Source: Alnus glutinosa
Lineage: Eukaryota > Streptophyta > Magnoliopsida > Fagales > Betulaceae
DNA: 64,000 nt
Direction of reading: 5' to 3'
Assembly: GCF_958979055.1 (NCBI RefSeq)
Contig: NC_084887.1
Coordinates: 33,396,620-33,460,619, forward strand
The translations under genes were made by a program, and so were the position numbers. The notes below the pieces were generated by a model. That model saw only the letters and a list, made by a program, of their open reading frames with translations. It had not been told where the DNA came from and did not search any database. This document shows, piece after piece, positions 1-12,743 of this stretch (its first letter is position 1; each line of letters opens with the position of its first letter).

Positions 1-3000
1 ATAAATAAAATAAAGGTGATGGTGATATGAAGGATTTTGTATTTTATGTGCATTACACGGTAGCCCGTAGAAGATCCATTATGTAAGCAGTCGTGGTCAA
101 TGTGGTTGAGCACGTGATTCCGTGAAGATGCGTTATTTAGTGCGTGCAATGCTGGTGCAAAATATAGGATATAGGATATGGGATACAAGGAATATTTAAT
201 TGATGAACGTAAGAAATTTGATAAGACGCATATATATAATTATGATATTTGTCATTTAAATATATAAAAAATATATGTTTTTTTTATTAATATTATTAAA
301 AAAGTATGTAAGAAGTACATACTATTAAAATAAAATGTGATTCTTATATGTTAAGGGACACGTGTCAATCTTATGTGCAGATTGTATGAAATTTCCTACA
401 AACCGATTTGTAAGAAATTTATGTCCTTAATTGATATAAATTAGGAAGCATAAAGGAAATTATTATAGAGTGTATTTAGATAGGGAAACAAAAATTAGTT
501 TTATTTTCTAAATTTAAGAAAAATCAAAAGAAAGTTACTGTGAATGCTCTAAGATTGACATGTGTTTTTTAACATGTGGGAAGCACATGTTGTTTCAATA
601 GCATGTATATGCTTTTCAAATGCTTTTTTACTAGCATTAATAAGAAAACTTGGGCTTCTCACATTCTTAAAAGACACGTGTTACTTTTATATGTGGGTTG
701 TAAAAAATTTATTACGAATCGATTTGTAAGAAATTTTCAATCGATATTTGCTATTAAAAAGTTTAGAAGAGAGTAATGCTAAAAAGAAGATTAATGTTTT
801 CATTGAGTCATCTCGAAATTGATGTGACTTTTAAAATCATCATTATTAGAGTAATGCTATAGTTCTCTTTGTGTCCTCCCAAATGTTACATGACTTTTAA
901 AATCATAATTGAATTTGACATTATCATTATTAGATTTTGATCAAACGGTGAGTTTAAGGGTGCGGTTGACATAGCGATTTTAAAGGTCAAACTGCGATTT
1001 TAAATATCAAAATACGATTTTGCCAAACTCTTAAATGCGTTTTTAAAAATAACGTTTTCAAATCGCACATTTTAAATCACTATTTTTTAAATTACACTTA
1101 TTGAAATCGTAAACTTAAACAGATCATAAAAGCCACGTGATATTTAGAATGACCCAAGAAGGATCCTCATTATACTCTCATTTTCAAATTATGATTTAAT
1201 AGTAATTTTAAAAGTCAATTTAATTTTAAAATGATTTAAAGAAAAACATGAATATTCTTTTACCATTAGTCTTGGAGGAAATGTAAGGGCATGTTTGGGT
1301 AACACTTGTTTTTTTTATTATATTTTATTATTTTTCAAAAACATGTTTTGATTGTTTTTTAGAAAAATATAAATTCTACTATAATTTTATCAAACTTTAT
1401 CTAATTTTGTCTTAGTTTTTTTAAATCATCCAAACATAATTTGACAGAAATTTTCTACAAACCAGTTTGTAGGAAATTTCATACAATCTACATATAAGAA
1501 TGACATGTGTCCATTGACATATGAAAAATACATGTTATTTTAATAACACGTGCTTCTCACATACTTTTTTAATACTTTTTTAATAGTATTAATAAAAAAA
1601 ATATGTGTTTCTCATATGCTTAAATGACACGCTACTCTTATACGTGAATTGTATAAAATTTCTTACAAAATCGATTTAAAAAAAATTTACCTCCGACATA
1701 ATTTTAAAAAATAAGTTTCATAGATATTGAAAACTTTAAATATAATAAAAAATAAAAAATAAAATAAAAAAAATTCGTGCACCAAAACAAACCACAACAG
1801 ATAAAGGATACAGAGTCGGCCACAACAAATAAAGGGGATGGAGTCGATTGACTTCTCGCCTAAATACATATAATGCATAGGTGCGCCACGTGCATTAAAT
1901 GCACGAAAACAACTTTTGGGGCAAAAGGTGGGGATCCGGAAATAGACCCATCAAAAAGTATTAATGAAAAGTTTGTCGAGCCATCGTCCCATGAAAAGAA
2001 ATTCTAACTTTTTAATGTCTCTGTTAATAAATTTTTAATTTTATATCACACTAATTAATTTATTTTAATAATTTTTTTTCTTTATAAAATATTTAAAATT
2101 AAATTATACTTTATATTATATTAACCACTTTTTATTATTATTACAAAAAAAAATTACCGTCAAAAGGTTTACTAAACATACTTAAAAGTTTTTTTTAAGT
2201 GGATTTTTTTTAATAGTAATGAGAAATTACCAATATGATATAAAGTATAAAGAAATTTTAAAACTTTTGCAAGGAAAAATAGAAAAAATTATTAAAAAGT
2301 GATTAATGTAATATACTAAATTGTTTTGAAGTTATTTTATTTTATTTTTAAAATGATATGTTTGCCAAACAAGATACGGACCGTTTCCAAACCAGCACTT
2401 CAGTAGAGCATTCACAACAGCTTCTCTATAGCCTATTTCCTTCCTTACATATCTGAAAAATGTAAAAAAAAAAAAATTACAAAAAATCAGCACAACAGAT
2501 ACTCAATCGGTTCCCTAAGCATTGAAAATGTTGCAGTTCTACCAAATATATAGGGAACTAAAAAAGCTTCTCTATTTATTATTTTAATATAAAATATTTT
2601 TATTTATTCTCTTTTCTCTCGTCTTTTTGTCTTTTATTGGGATCATTGAAATTTTATAAAAAAATGTGAGAACGAGTACAAACTTATATTTATAGAAAAA
2701 AATATTTAATTGACATAAAAAAAAAAAAATAAAGAAAACTAGGAATGCATTTGGCGAGGAAAGACAAAAATAATTTTGTTCCTCAATTTAAGAAAAAATG
2801 AAAAATCTAGCGTCTTTTTCAACCAAAAAAAAAGAAAAAGGGCACGTCGTTTTTCTGCCTCGTTAAGACCAGGCATTGCTACTGACAAGTGTGAAGAAGA
2901 GTCAGCAGACTCTCTCTCTTCCTTGTACTTTTTCAGAAAGAAGTTGCAGAATCTTCTTGCTTTGATATCTTTTTTTTCTTTCTCTGGGTTTATTTTTACA

Positions 3001-3004
3001 AGAC
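1..3004. other. AT-rich intergenic region upstream of the hydrolase gene
   Basis: No coding region is supported here. The stretch is strongly AT-rich and holds diverged copies of a repeat whose ends carry motifs like ACAAACCGATTTGTAAGAAA (about 230-440, 540-750 and 1447-1692). The last 150 bases before the hydrolase start are more pyrimidine-rich and contain a CT run, as expected of a plant 5' leader. No convincing TATA box could be assigned. Confidence 0.5.
1447..1692. repeat. Foldback MITE-like repeat
   Basis: The left side (ctacaaaccagtttgtagga followed by a block around catacaatctacatataag) is matched in reverse complement by the right side (cttatacgtgaattgtataa then tttcttacaaaatcgattta). 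This gives imperfect terminal inverted repeats of about 60 bp around an AT-rich core. Diverged relatives lie at about 230-440 and 540-750, and part of one at about 62940-63020. No coding capacity. The superfamily is not determined and no clean target-site duplication was found. Confidence 0.55.
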
Positions 3005-3731
3005 ATGTTCGCTATGACGTTGGGGTCTCCAGTTCCACCACCTGCATCAGCAATGGGGGTGACCATGTCAAAAAAATGTGGGAGTCTCCGGGTTTTGGCT
3101 GGTAAAACTGGTGGAGGTGGAGGTGGTGGTGGTGGTACGGGTGTTGTGTTCCCATCATTTCTTCCTAAGGAGGTTGAGAAAATCAAAGATCCATTTTCCC
3201 GAACTTTGGCTCAGAGAATAGAGAGGCTTCCTGTACAGGTATCTTTCTTTCCCCTAGTACATTTTTTTTTTTTTTTTTTTTCTCTAGGGGTTTTTCCAGC
3301 ATGGTGGTGTTTTTCATTTTGATAATGGGTTTCTCTTGTGGCGGGTTAGTGGATTAATGGTTTTTTGTTGTATTCATCAATATCTGGAAAATATGCACTG
3401 AAGGTTATCCCGTAATATTTCATTGCGAGCTTCCATAAGAAAAATTATGGGTGTGTTTAGTAAAGATTTTTTTAGTAGTAATAAAAAATGATTAATTTGA
3501 TGTAAAGTAGGAAGAATTTGTATGAAAAAGTAAAAAGGTTTTGTTTTGTAACGAGCTTATTTATTTGAGTAGTACTAAAAAAATATTTGATGTGATATAA
3601 AAAGTAAGAATGTTTTGAATTTGACTACTTTTTGGAGAAGTGAAAATAAGGGAATGGGAGGGGAGAGGAAGTTGGTTACCAATATGACCTTCCCTTCTTG
3701 AAACTCACAAAGAAAAAAAAAACATAATAAT

Positions 3732-3772
<41 letters not shown>

Positions 3773-6700
3773 TAAAGAAAATGTTTGCTGCTCAGTCAAA
3801 CACAGACTAGAATGGACGTTTATGAACACAAATTTTTTTTAAAGGTCAAGTATACATGGGTTTGAATGAGAATATGATATCTCTACCCAATTGAAAACTT
3901 CCCCAACTTTTTGATTTGAAGTTGTCCTGAAATCCAATTTGGAATCCATCACCATTATTATTGTTGATATTTTCTTCTTGGTAAGTTGTTAGTGGTGATG
4001 TTGTTGTTAATAATTCAAAAGTCTTTCAGATTTGTCTGTCAAACACAGGAACCAAGATCATAGTAGGATATATTTTATCCAAATTGCAAACTTAATTGTG
4101 TAATCTTAAAATTTGGAATGGTATATATGATCGAGAATTTATAAGTGGGCTCAAACTCCTCCTTAGTAAGTGATGTCCAACACGTAGAATATTTAATTGA
4201 AATTAGAGGTGAATGATGGAGATAATGTTCAAACTCAGGATCTTGCTCTGATATTATGTTAAATCACCGTTTATCCCAAAAGGTTAAGCTGATAGGAGAG
4301 ATGAATTTAATCATTTCATTTATATTTTAACACTCCACTCTCATGCATGGGTTCAACTCTCCCTAATAAGTGATGCCTAACACGTAGAATATTTAATTGA
4401 AATAAGAGGTGAATGATGGAGACAATGTTCAAACTGATAGAAATGAGTGAATTTAATTAATATTTTAACACTTCCCCTCACGTGTGGGCTTAAACTCTCC
4501 CTTAATAATGAGGGCCAACACGGGCAATATTTAAATGAAATGGGAGATGAATGACGGAAACGAGGTTTGAACTCAAGACCTTTGCTCTGATACCACGTCA
4601 AATCACCACTTATCCCAAAAGCCTAAGCTAACAAGAATGGATGAGTTTTATCATTTAATTTATAAGACTATAGGGACTACTGGAGGAGATAGAGAGTGAT
4701 ATTTTTTTTAATATATATTATATTATATTAATTTGTTAGATCACATAGGATCAAATGATGATATTTTACACTTTCCATTACATTTAATGGCAGAATACTT
4801 TGTCTTTACATTCTTTACAGCAAACTGGTTATTCTTTTTTGCTATATAATTATACCTAAACTTTATCTCCACTATCAACATGTATCAAAATTTGTTACAT
4901 GATTTAAAATAGTTCTTTCCTCTATTTTCCCTTTTTCCTTTCCCCCAAAAGTACTTGATGTTATATAAAATTTTAAATTGAACTCATAATAATCTAGTGG
5001 TAGTTCATCTTTTGAGAGATGGAGGTATTGGGTTTGACCTATCAGAGCTGGTGGTTGGCTAAATGGAATTAGATACAAAGAATGGAAGCTGGAAACACTG
5101 AACTAGGGTTGGATTAAGCTTGCTGACATGATAGTGAGATCTTCTATTGGAACTATACATAATGTATTTCTGATCCACTTTTTGTTTGACCTTGTTACAT
5201 TATTTCCTCGTGTCTTTAAAACTATGAGTCTACTATGGTGCTTAAATGGCATTCCTGTTATGATTGCAGATTGGATCCTCTGAAAGTTGTATAATGAGTA
5301 GTTGTGTGAAACCGCTTATACAAAGTGAGACCAGCCCAGTGGTTCTCCTCCATTGTTTTGATAGGTTTGAAATTACATGCTAGTTATGCCATGGCTACAA
5401 CATATTTCATCTGCTGAGCCTGATTGATTATTTTGTATTATCTAGTTCTTGTTTAGAATGGAGTAGCGCATACCCTTTGCTCGAAGAGGCTGGTTTGGAG
5501 GCTTGGGCCATCGATGTTCTTGGATGGGGCTTCTCTGATTTAGGTTCATTCATCAGTCTTTGCTCTTGTTTTTTTATCCCTATATTAAGTTATAGAATTT
5601 TCTTTAACAGTCTTTCTTTTATCATGCTACTTGTATTAGAAAGGCTTCCACCATGTAATGTGGTATCCAAGCGTTGCCACCTTTATCAGGTATTGCCAAT
5701 TTATCATGTTATAAATCTCTTATTGTTTGATTTTGCAAATGTTGTTTCGTTCTGCGTGCTAGTATATTTGACAACTCCCTTGCAAGATCTTCAAAAGCTC
5801 TATATATATTTGACAACTCCCTTGAAAGATCTTCAAAAGCTTTATAAATTCATTGAGACTCCCACTCTTTTTTACCTGTAATTTCAGATGTTGCTCTATC
5901 ACAAGTGTCTCTTTCTTTCTTAGACTTGATGGTTTTTTATCGACTCCCAATGATCTATTGTTCCCCAATTATCTTCCTCTTTGAGAGTGATAAAAGGGTA
6001 ATTTTACTTATAAAAAAAAAAGTGATAAAAGGGTAATTTTCTAATTGCCTAAATAATTATGCTTTCATCTTATAGGAATTATTAGTTGCTCCATATTCCA
6101 CACCCTTCCTCTAAATTAATATTCATGAATATTTATTAAATAAATCAAGAATTTATGTGCACTCCTTAATATTAATTTATGCTTTTGATCATATCCAATG
6201 TTGAAGATTGTTACCATGTAAATTTGTTATACTTTGGATTGTTATGATATGTGTGAAGTCCCACATTGGGTGGGTGAAGGCATCACATGGTTGTTAAGTT
6301 CCAGATTGGTTGCGCACTCGGTGGAACTAGGCTTTATAAACGATTTTAAAGAACTCCAATTATAACTTTGACTAATTTTTTGGGGGTGTAATGTGCAAAT
6401 GTGGTTAGTGTTTTCTTAGGTTGTGATAAATAGAGTCAGACCAACATAGTAACCTTATATAGCGCTAAGGCGTGGTAGCAAAACACATATATGGATGGGA
6501 TGTCAATTATTTGAGTGGGAAAGATAATGATGTCCTGGAATGTCATGGATATGTACGTTAAGTCTTATATTGGATGGATGGATTATAAAGGTATCACATA
6601 GGTGCTAAGTTCCACATTGATTGTGTACCAAGTAGAATTGAGCTTTATAAGTAAATCTAGAAAACTCTAATTACAACTTTGACTAATCCTTTTGGAATAT

Positions 6701-9700
6701 GAAGGAAATATATGACTAGTATTCCTCTGGATTACGATCTTAATGCCTTATGTTCTACACCAAAGTACTTCTCATTAGACATAAGTTAAATCAAGTAATA
6801 CATTATGGAAAAAACTAGAAATTATGGTAACATGAATTGTTGTAGTTTCCAAGAAACAAATTAGTCCATAATGCTAGTCCATTCTAATTTCTGCTAATTC
6901 ATACAAGTCTTAAGAACAAATGTGTAAGTCACATGCCATGAAAAAATATTGTGTGTGAAATAGTTGAGGAAGAAAGAAGAGAAAGTTGGAGAAGGGAAAC
7001 TGTTTATTCCATGATATATTTCCATACATTTACATGGGTTTAAATAGGAGAGGTATACAAACTATTATGGAAAGAAATTATAGGACATTACAATCAGAAC
7101 AATAGAAAAAATAAGAAAATAAAATCATGATATATCGGTAGTTTCCATCTTCAACAAAATGCACATGCATAAATTTTTTGCACTCCTCATTCATGTAGGG
7201 TTTTTAGCTTTTCGGAGCTAACAGAACCTCGTAGAATCAATAAATAAATTCTATTAGTGGGTCTCATGGTTGTTTATAAACCATTAATAATGTGTCCCAT
7301 GTAATTGTTCACCGACAAATTTGTCAGTATAATTCTTGTGACAAATGTAAATTTCTTTCATTAGATAAAATTTGCATAATATCAAAATGAACATAGATAA
7401 ATGACAAAACTTTTATTTGATAGAATAAAAAATGTCAGCTAGGCCACAAAAATGAAATATACTTCCAACCAATCACTTCTCTCTGCTGTGCCGTTTGGAG
7501 CAAGTCTTTTTATGCATTCTGCATATCCTTATATATCTGTTCTCTCAACTATAAAGTCTTTTAATTTGCATTCCCACTTGAAAATTATTTCTGATGGTTG
7601 TGAAGTAAGGAGATGTTACATTAACTAGTTCTTGGTAGAATTGAATTTATATTATTGACAGTGGTAATTGAAATTTTATTTCAGTACTTGAGCTTATTAA
7701 TTTAACTGTGTTGATATTCTAGCTCTGGAAGTCCTACATCAAAAGGCCAATGATATTAGTTGGACCAAGCCTTGGTGCTGCTGTTGCAATTGACTTTGCA
7801 GTCAATTATCCAGAAGCTGTAAGTGTCTTCCTCCAAATGAGCTCATTATCAAACAACATGTGTGCCAGGGATGTTTGAGAAATTGCAAGCTCCGTATTTT
7901 GACATTCAACTCTTAAGTCGGTATTATCAAGCAAGTGAACATATTTTGATTTTGCGTGCTTTTACTATTAGCATCATAGACTACCCAATGCTTCCACAAA
8001 CATTACAATATTCCATGGAGCTTGGGAAAATGTATAATAGAAAGAAGAAAAAAAAAACAACACAGGAGAATTCAGAATACCGAACAAAAGGGCTAGTTTA
8101 GGTGGCGTTAATACTGGGACTTCTAGACGGAACTCCTGAGATCTGGGTGAACTCGGGCTTTCTCTACGCAACAAAGCTGCAGTATCAGATCACGTCTGTA
8201 AAGTTTGGGATGCAAAATTCCTCTCCCACATGGGGAAAATAAATGAAATGGCTGAGAATGGATCCACCTTTGCTGTTCAGAATGTGAGCTGAAAGCTGAC
8301 TTGCTTCCAATTTACAAACAAAATATTTTGTGCCTGCACTCTGGTTGCTCTAGTGCTATTTTAGCTTGTTAAGAAGTTCCAAATTAGGGAGTTGGCATGG
8401 TCATTGTAGGTCCAAATGCTGACAACCTTAAAGCCATTTAGTTGTATAATACTCTATGTAATTAGTTTTGACTTGAATGAATACCAACTAATGTACTTCC
8501 ATATTTACATATACAAAGCTAAGAAAATTAACAGACTTATAGCTGACATTGAGGCACTGTATAATCTAGAATTTCTGGTCTTTTAAACATTGATGCTCTC
8601 ATGCCCTAGCTTTTGCTCTTGCTCCTATTTATGTTTTCGCTCTCACCCTATTTTTAGGTCACTTAACCAACAATGGCTTAATGGCTTTGCTTATGACATA
8701 TTTCCTCTCTAATTTACAGGTTGAAAAGCTGGTTTTGATTAATGCAAGTGTGTATGCAGAAGGCACAGGAGACCTGGCTAAGTTACCTAGAATAGTAGCA
8801 TATGCTTTGGTGAGTTTCCATAACCAATGATTTTGTAAAAGACAGTGCTCCATAGTGACTTCTCATCAAGTTTAAGAAGACACATCTTGTTTTGAAGTGT
8901 TATTATATGCATATGATATTTGAATCTGCTCATACATATGAATTATGAAGATACACATGGCTTGACAGACAGCAATATTCTTCACGGTCCAAGTGAGACC
9001 ATCCATATCTTCATCGTTGCAATCTTCTGGTTGCCCTCAGCCCTTCTTTTTCTTGTTTAAAATATCTGCTGTGACTTGTGACCCTGGGATTTATAGTCCG
9101 CAAGACCCTTTCAATGTACAAAAGTAAATCTGAGCAATACTTCCTTATTTATTCAACATCTGAGATGCTCACCAAGATGTTCATGATTTATTTGATGAAA
9201 TTCCCTACAATGCTAGTCCCCAATAGTGCTACCACTAATGACTTTTGCTGCCATTGATACTCTGGTTGATGGCATGTTGTCTTCTTCAAGACCTTGAAAT
9301 GTCTTTCTTACCGGATTTCTCAATGAAGCATGTGGAAGGAAAGACGGCATGAAAGTTTCGTTGTCTCTTGCATAAGAGATCAGCATATCACTCCTTTTCT
9401 TTTCTTTTTTTTCTGCATCCCCCTAATAAAACTTCAAAGGAAACAACAAAAGATGAAGATCGAGGACCTGTTCAGAGGAAATTTTCTTAAATATGTTTGT
9501 CTTCAAAATAGCAAAACAGAGATGCCCCAGAAAATGTGTTTGGTGTGCGCAAAGCATTGTAAACATGATAAATGCATTGCAAAAACACAAATTACAAAAA
9601 AAAAAAAAGAAGAAGAAGAAAAGAAAAAAAGAAAAAAGAAGAAGAAGAAGAAGAAAGAAAGAAGAAGAAGAAGAAAAGAAAAGAAAAAGGAGAGGCTTTT

Positions 9701-12700
9701 GGTAAACAGGAAACAGAAAACACAAATGCCACTAAAGAGTTCCAATTTGACAGGTTCAAAGAAACAGAATATAATTATTGAATTCTCTGTTAATCATTTT
9801 ATTGCTTGTATTCTGTTGCTCCCTTGTTATTTTTTGGCCTGAATACACCATAAACATATCGGTTTTGCTGCGTAGAGACTGGGCACAGCTTGTCTGAAAA
9901 TTATATAGCTTTATCAATCATCAAAATACTAATGAGATTCACAAGGATGTAATTTCAGTGAATTCCCATTTAATATCAAATTCAAAATGCCATGCTATTA
10001 TTACTTAATAGTTGTATTTCATGCATAATCTTCTTCTCATTTTTATGGATCAGGTTTCTTTATTGAAAAGCATCCCACTACGTCTTTATGCAAATATATT
10101 GGCCTTCAAGGGCATTTCATTAGCCACAAGCTTAGATTGGACTAATGTAAGATAATTATCTTTTGTCAGTCAACAGTGATGAGATCTATTATTTCCTTTT
10201 CTTTTATTAGTCAGACGCTATAAGGATTGAGAACTAATGTACAGTTGAATTCTCTCTGGCTGAGTTGTATATCTTTAATCTATTGGTGGTGATGTTCTTC
10301 TATTAAAAACTAGGTGGGCCGCTTACACTGTCTACTCCCTTGGTGGAAGGATGCAACCATTAATTTTATGAGTAGCGGGGGCTACAATGTTATTGCCCAA
10401 ATAAAACAGGTATAGTGCTTCCAGTTCAGTAAATATGCCTATCTTAAGTAGTATACAAGATTCCTTAAGGCCTGACTGGTAATAAACAGCCTCCATTAAT
10501 TTTTGTTCAATTTTTTTATCCAATAAATACTGCCCCAGGTGGTTCTTTGAAAGATACAAGGCAAAAGGAACTGCTTTTCTTAAGCATTTATAAGCTTTTG
10601 CCTTTTCTTCATTACTTGTGAGAACCAAACAGAAGGCAAGTTCTTTAGGGGGATAGCAAGCTAGATTGTTGGTGAAAATCACAACTAGACCTTCGAACAA
10701 ATTCAAGGTGATGAAACTTCAGGAACAAAAAATTCTATAGTTGTATTGACGTGCTGTCTATTTCTATTTTACAGGTAAAGCAGAAAGCACTTGTCATTTG
10801 CGGTGAGCACGATCAAATAATCCGCTACAAGCAATCAGTGGTTAGTTTTTATCTTTTAGCTCTCGCATATGAGATCATATTTCATGGGTGATAAATTACC
10901 ACTTATTCTTATTAACTTAAATAATATATTATTTAAATAGTATTATAACACTCGCCCTTTATAAGTGAGGTCCAACACTCCCCCCTCATGCTTATAGCCA
11001 CTTGTTCTTTTGTATCTTCTTTTGAGCGATCAAGATGCACATGTTTCTTTTAGGCTAAAAACTTTAAATATTTGGACCCTTTTTTAGATGTGAAAACAGT
11101 AAAATTGGTTGCTTGCCTAATGATTTTAGTTTGTTTTTCGCCTTTAAAAATGTTATTCAAAAGCATGGTATACAAGTCATAAGAATACCTTGACCATATA
11201 TTTTGCAATATTACCTATTAAACTTAAACACAAAGGATATGGGAAAGCATTCAACCCAAAAGCTTAAGCTAGTGAATGGAGAGGCCTAATAAGTACTTAT
11301 ACCCATATGCACCAATTAGACACCCAATTAATGTGGGATTCCTTAACACCCTTCTCATGTTTTGGCTCAATCAAAACCAAAACCAAGACAAACAGCTTTG
11401 ATTGCCCATTTGAAAAAAGAACAAACAAATTGAGTTATGAGACCATGTAAAAGTGTCCAACTCATATACTGAAGCTAAAAAATTATTTCAACAAAACTTG
11501 AAGAAAGAAAGGAAAGCAGCCAAATAGCAAACTGTAAAATTAATCCAGTAATTTTAATATTTCTCTTCAGGAATGCTTATATTATTTCAGTGTGCTTCTT
11601 TGAAGTGTATTTCTCATAATGAAAAATGTGAAACTATATCTCAAGTAAATCAGCCTCCAAATAGCAACATGTCGAGGATTTTGCATGTCGGAAAATTCCA
11701 TAGATCAAAACACGTGTCTTAAGTTATGTCTAAGTTGTATTTCATTTAGTTGCTTAGTTTGTATGTTGAAGACTACTCTCCAGTTTATGGCCATTTCTAT
11801 ATGGTACCAGTTGTTGCTTCGTTGAATTTGCTTCATAAATAGGCTCACAATTTGATTTTAATCATAATGGAATGGTACCAAGATCTAGTCCTAAATAGGT
11901 AGACCTAATTTTAACTGCAGGTATCAACCTCCAAATAGCAACATTTTAATAATTTTGTATGTTGGCAAATTCTGTAGAGCAAAACACGTGTCTTAACTTA
12001 TGTCTAAGTTATAATTCATTTAGTTGCGTTGTTTGCATTTTGAAGATCTACTCTCCAATAGTCCAGTTTAAGGCCACTTCTATATGGTACAAGTTGCTTC
12101 ATTGAATTTGCTCACGATTTTTTGACTTTGATCATTATGGAAGGTACCAAGATCTAGTCCTAGATAGGTAGACCTAATTTTAACTGCAGGTATACGCATG
12201 CGCTTATAAAAATTATTGCTGTGAAAAATCGATCTCGCAGTCCTTAGGACAAGGTAAGTAGACTTGGAGAATTAGGAAAGTATTGTCATGCTGCTAATTT
12301 GGATAGTGTATTTCATGCTTGGATGAGAAACAAAAACTAGTGATCTATGTATCATTCAATGTGCGTTTGAACATGAGTCACATATTGACAACCTGAGACC
12401 AAGGCTGGATGTCCGCTTTTCAACCAAAAACAAAGCTTGAAGCCCCCTTTGAAAGTGACATTAAAATGCACTCTTCCTTTATAGTTTTATCCTTGTACCT
12501 AGAACTTGGTCTTGTGGGTGATCATAAGCTATTAAAAGTACGCTTTTAATCCTTATTGTTCTTAAAATAATGTCTGCCGAAGTTTTACTAGTTTCTGGTG
12601 TAAATCTGATGCAGAGGCTGTACTGTGAACTTCAGGATGCCATTATGCGGATAATACCTGATTGTGGTCATCTCCCTCATGTCGAGAATCCCAGGCCCGC

Positions 12701-12743
12701 GGCAAAGTTAATTGCAGACTTTTCTCGAGGTGATTGCAACTGA
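3005..12743 (+). CDS. Alpha/beta hydrolase superfamily protein, probably plastid-targeted (10 exons)
   Basis: Exons read as 3005-3238, 5270-5364, 5446-5543, 5640-5689, 7723-7818, 8720-8809, 10054-10146, 10314-10409, 10775-10840 and 12615-12743. All junctions are GT-AG and in phase, giving 348 residues. The N-terminus is rich in Ser, Ala and Gly, with a nine-glycine run (residues 36-44), and resembles a chloroplast transit peptide. The fold signature follows: a beta-strand/oxyanion segment VVLLHCFDSS (102-111), the nucleophile elbow GPSLGA with Ser175, acid Asp297 in GEHDQ, and His325 in DCGHLPHVENP. This Ser-Asp-His set fits an esterase/lipase-like alpha/beta hydrolase, but the substrate is unknown. 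An oddity is Cys107, where the family usually has Gly in the HG motif. The start is the first ATG in frame; ATG at 3014 is an alternative. Introns hold repeats and microsatellites. Confidence 0.88.
3734..3771. repeat. Poly-T tract in hydrolase intron 1
   Basis: An uninterrupted run of nearly forty T lies inside the first intron of the hydrolase gene. It could be the reverse-strand tail of a retroposed copy or simple slippage. No recognisable retroelement body was found next to it. Confidence 0.8.
4150..4665 (-). mobile_element. TRIM/SMART-like miniature LTR elements, head-to-tail, in hydrolase intron 1
   Basis: Read on the minus strand, short LTR-like blocks beginning TGTTAAA and ending TTTAACA alternate with small non-coding interiors. 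An LTR-like block spans 4257-4332. Beside it is a decayed primer-binding site (4245-4256), and a better one (GCTCTGATACCA, the complement of the initiator-Met tRNA-primed site TGGTATCAGAGC) lies at 4584-4595. A purine-rich tract (complement of CTTCCCCTCAC) sits next to a shortened second LTR near 4432-4471. A third, truncated LTR follows from 4596. Interiors share a block around caacacgtagaatatttaat. The elements carry no protein. Confidence 0.7.
5762..5845 (+). repeat. Two-copy 42-bp tandem repeat in hydrolase intron 4
   Basis: The block around ttgacaactcccttgcaaga recurs 42 bases later with few differences (starts at 5768 and 5810). It lies about 70 bases after the exon 4 donor. No function is apparent. 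Confidence 0.8.
6248..6705 (+). repeat. Pair of diverged direct repeats (about 140 bp) in hydrolase intron 4
   Basis: Segments at about 6248-6390 and 6553-6705 share a GTGAAGTCCCACATTGG-type start, a TTCCACATTG-type block, GGCTTTATAA and an end like aactttgactaa. The start is similar to the LTR of the second miniature retroelement at 15713-15828 (reverse complement GTGTCCCACATCG). They are probably two old LTR or TRIM remnants in direct orientation, but neither a primer-binding site nor a polypurine tract was identified between them. Confidence 0.5.
9598..9690 (+). repeat. GAA-rich purine tract in hydrolase intron 6
   Basis: About ninety bases of almost pure A and G, largely (GAA)n with interruptions, lie within intron 6. 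The open frames across this stretch on both strands are low-complexity artefacts (Lys/Glu/Arg one way, Phe/Leu/Ser the other). Confidence 0.85.
10880..10995 (-). mobile_element. Fragment of the TRIM/SMART-like element in hydrolase intron 9
   Basis: A decayed copy of the same family lies here in minus orientation: an LTR-like part (taccacttattcttattaac), a pyrimidine block complementary to the polypurine tract, and the interior motif gtgaggtccaacac. Primer-binding site and second LTR are missing. Confidence 0.5.
11649..12194 (+). repeat. Tandem duplication, about 274-bp unit, in hydrolase intron 9
   Basis: Two adjacent units (11649-11922 and 11923-12194) share long blocks such as cctccaaatagcaacat, caaaacacgtgtctta, ccaagatctagtccta and acctaattttaactgcaggt. 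They differ by scattered substitutions and small indels, so the duplication is old. No open frame is conserved, and the duplication does not include an exon. Confidence 0.85.

Noticed and set aside
3005-3322. Hydrolase exon 1 continuing past 3238
   Set aside because: The frame continues into a poly-T-rich stretch; the GT donor at 3239 joins in phase with the conserved next exon.
4150-4665. CRISPR-like spaced repeats
   Set aside because: Plant nuclear DNA; the repeats are LTR and interior pieces of a retroelement, not short repeats with unique spacers.
9330-9842. 170-codon plus-strand frame in a hydrolase intron
   Set aside because: Driven by the GAA-rich tract; Lys/Glu/Arg low complexity and no domain.
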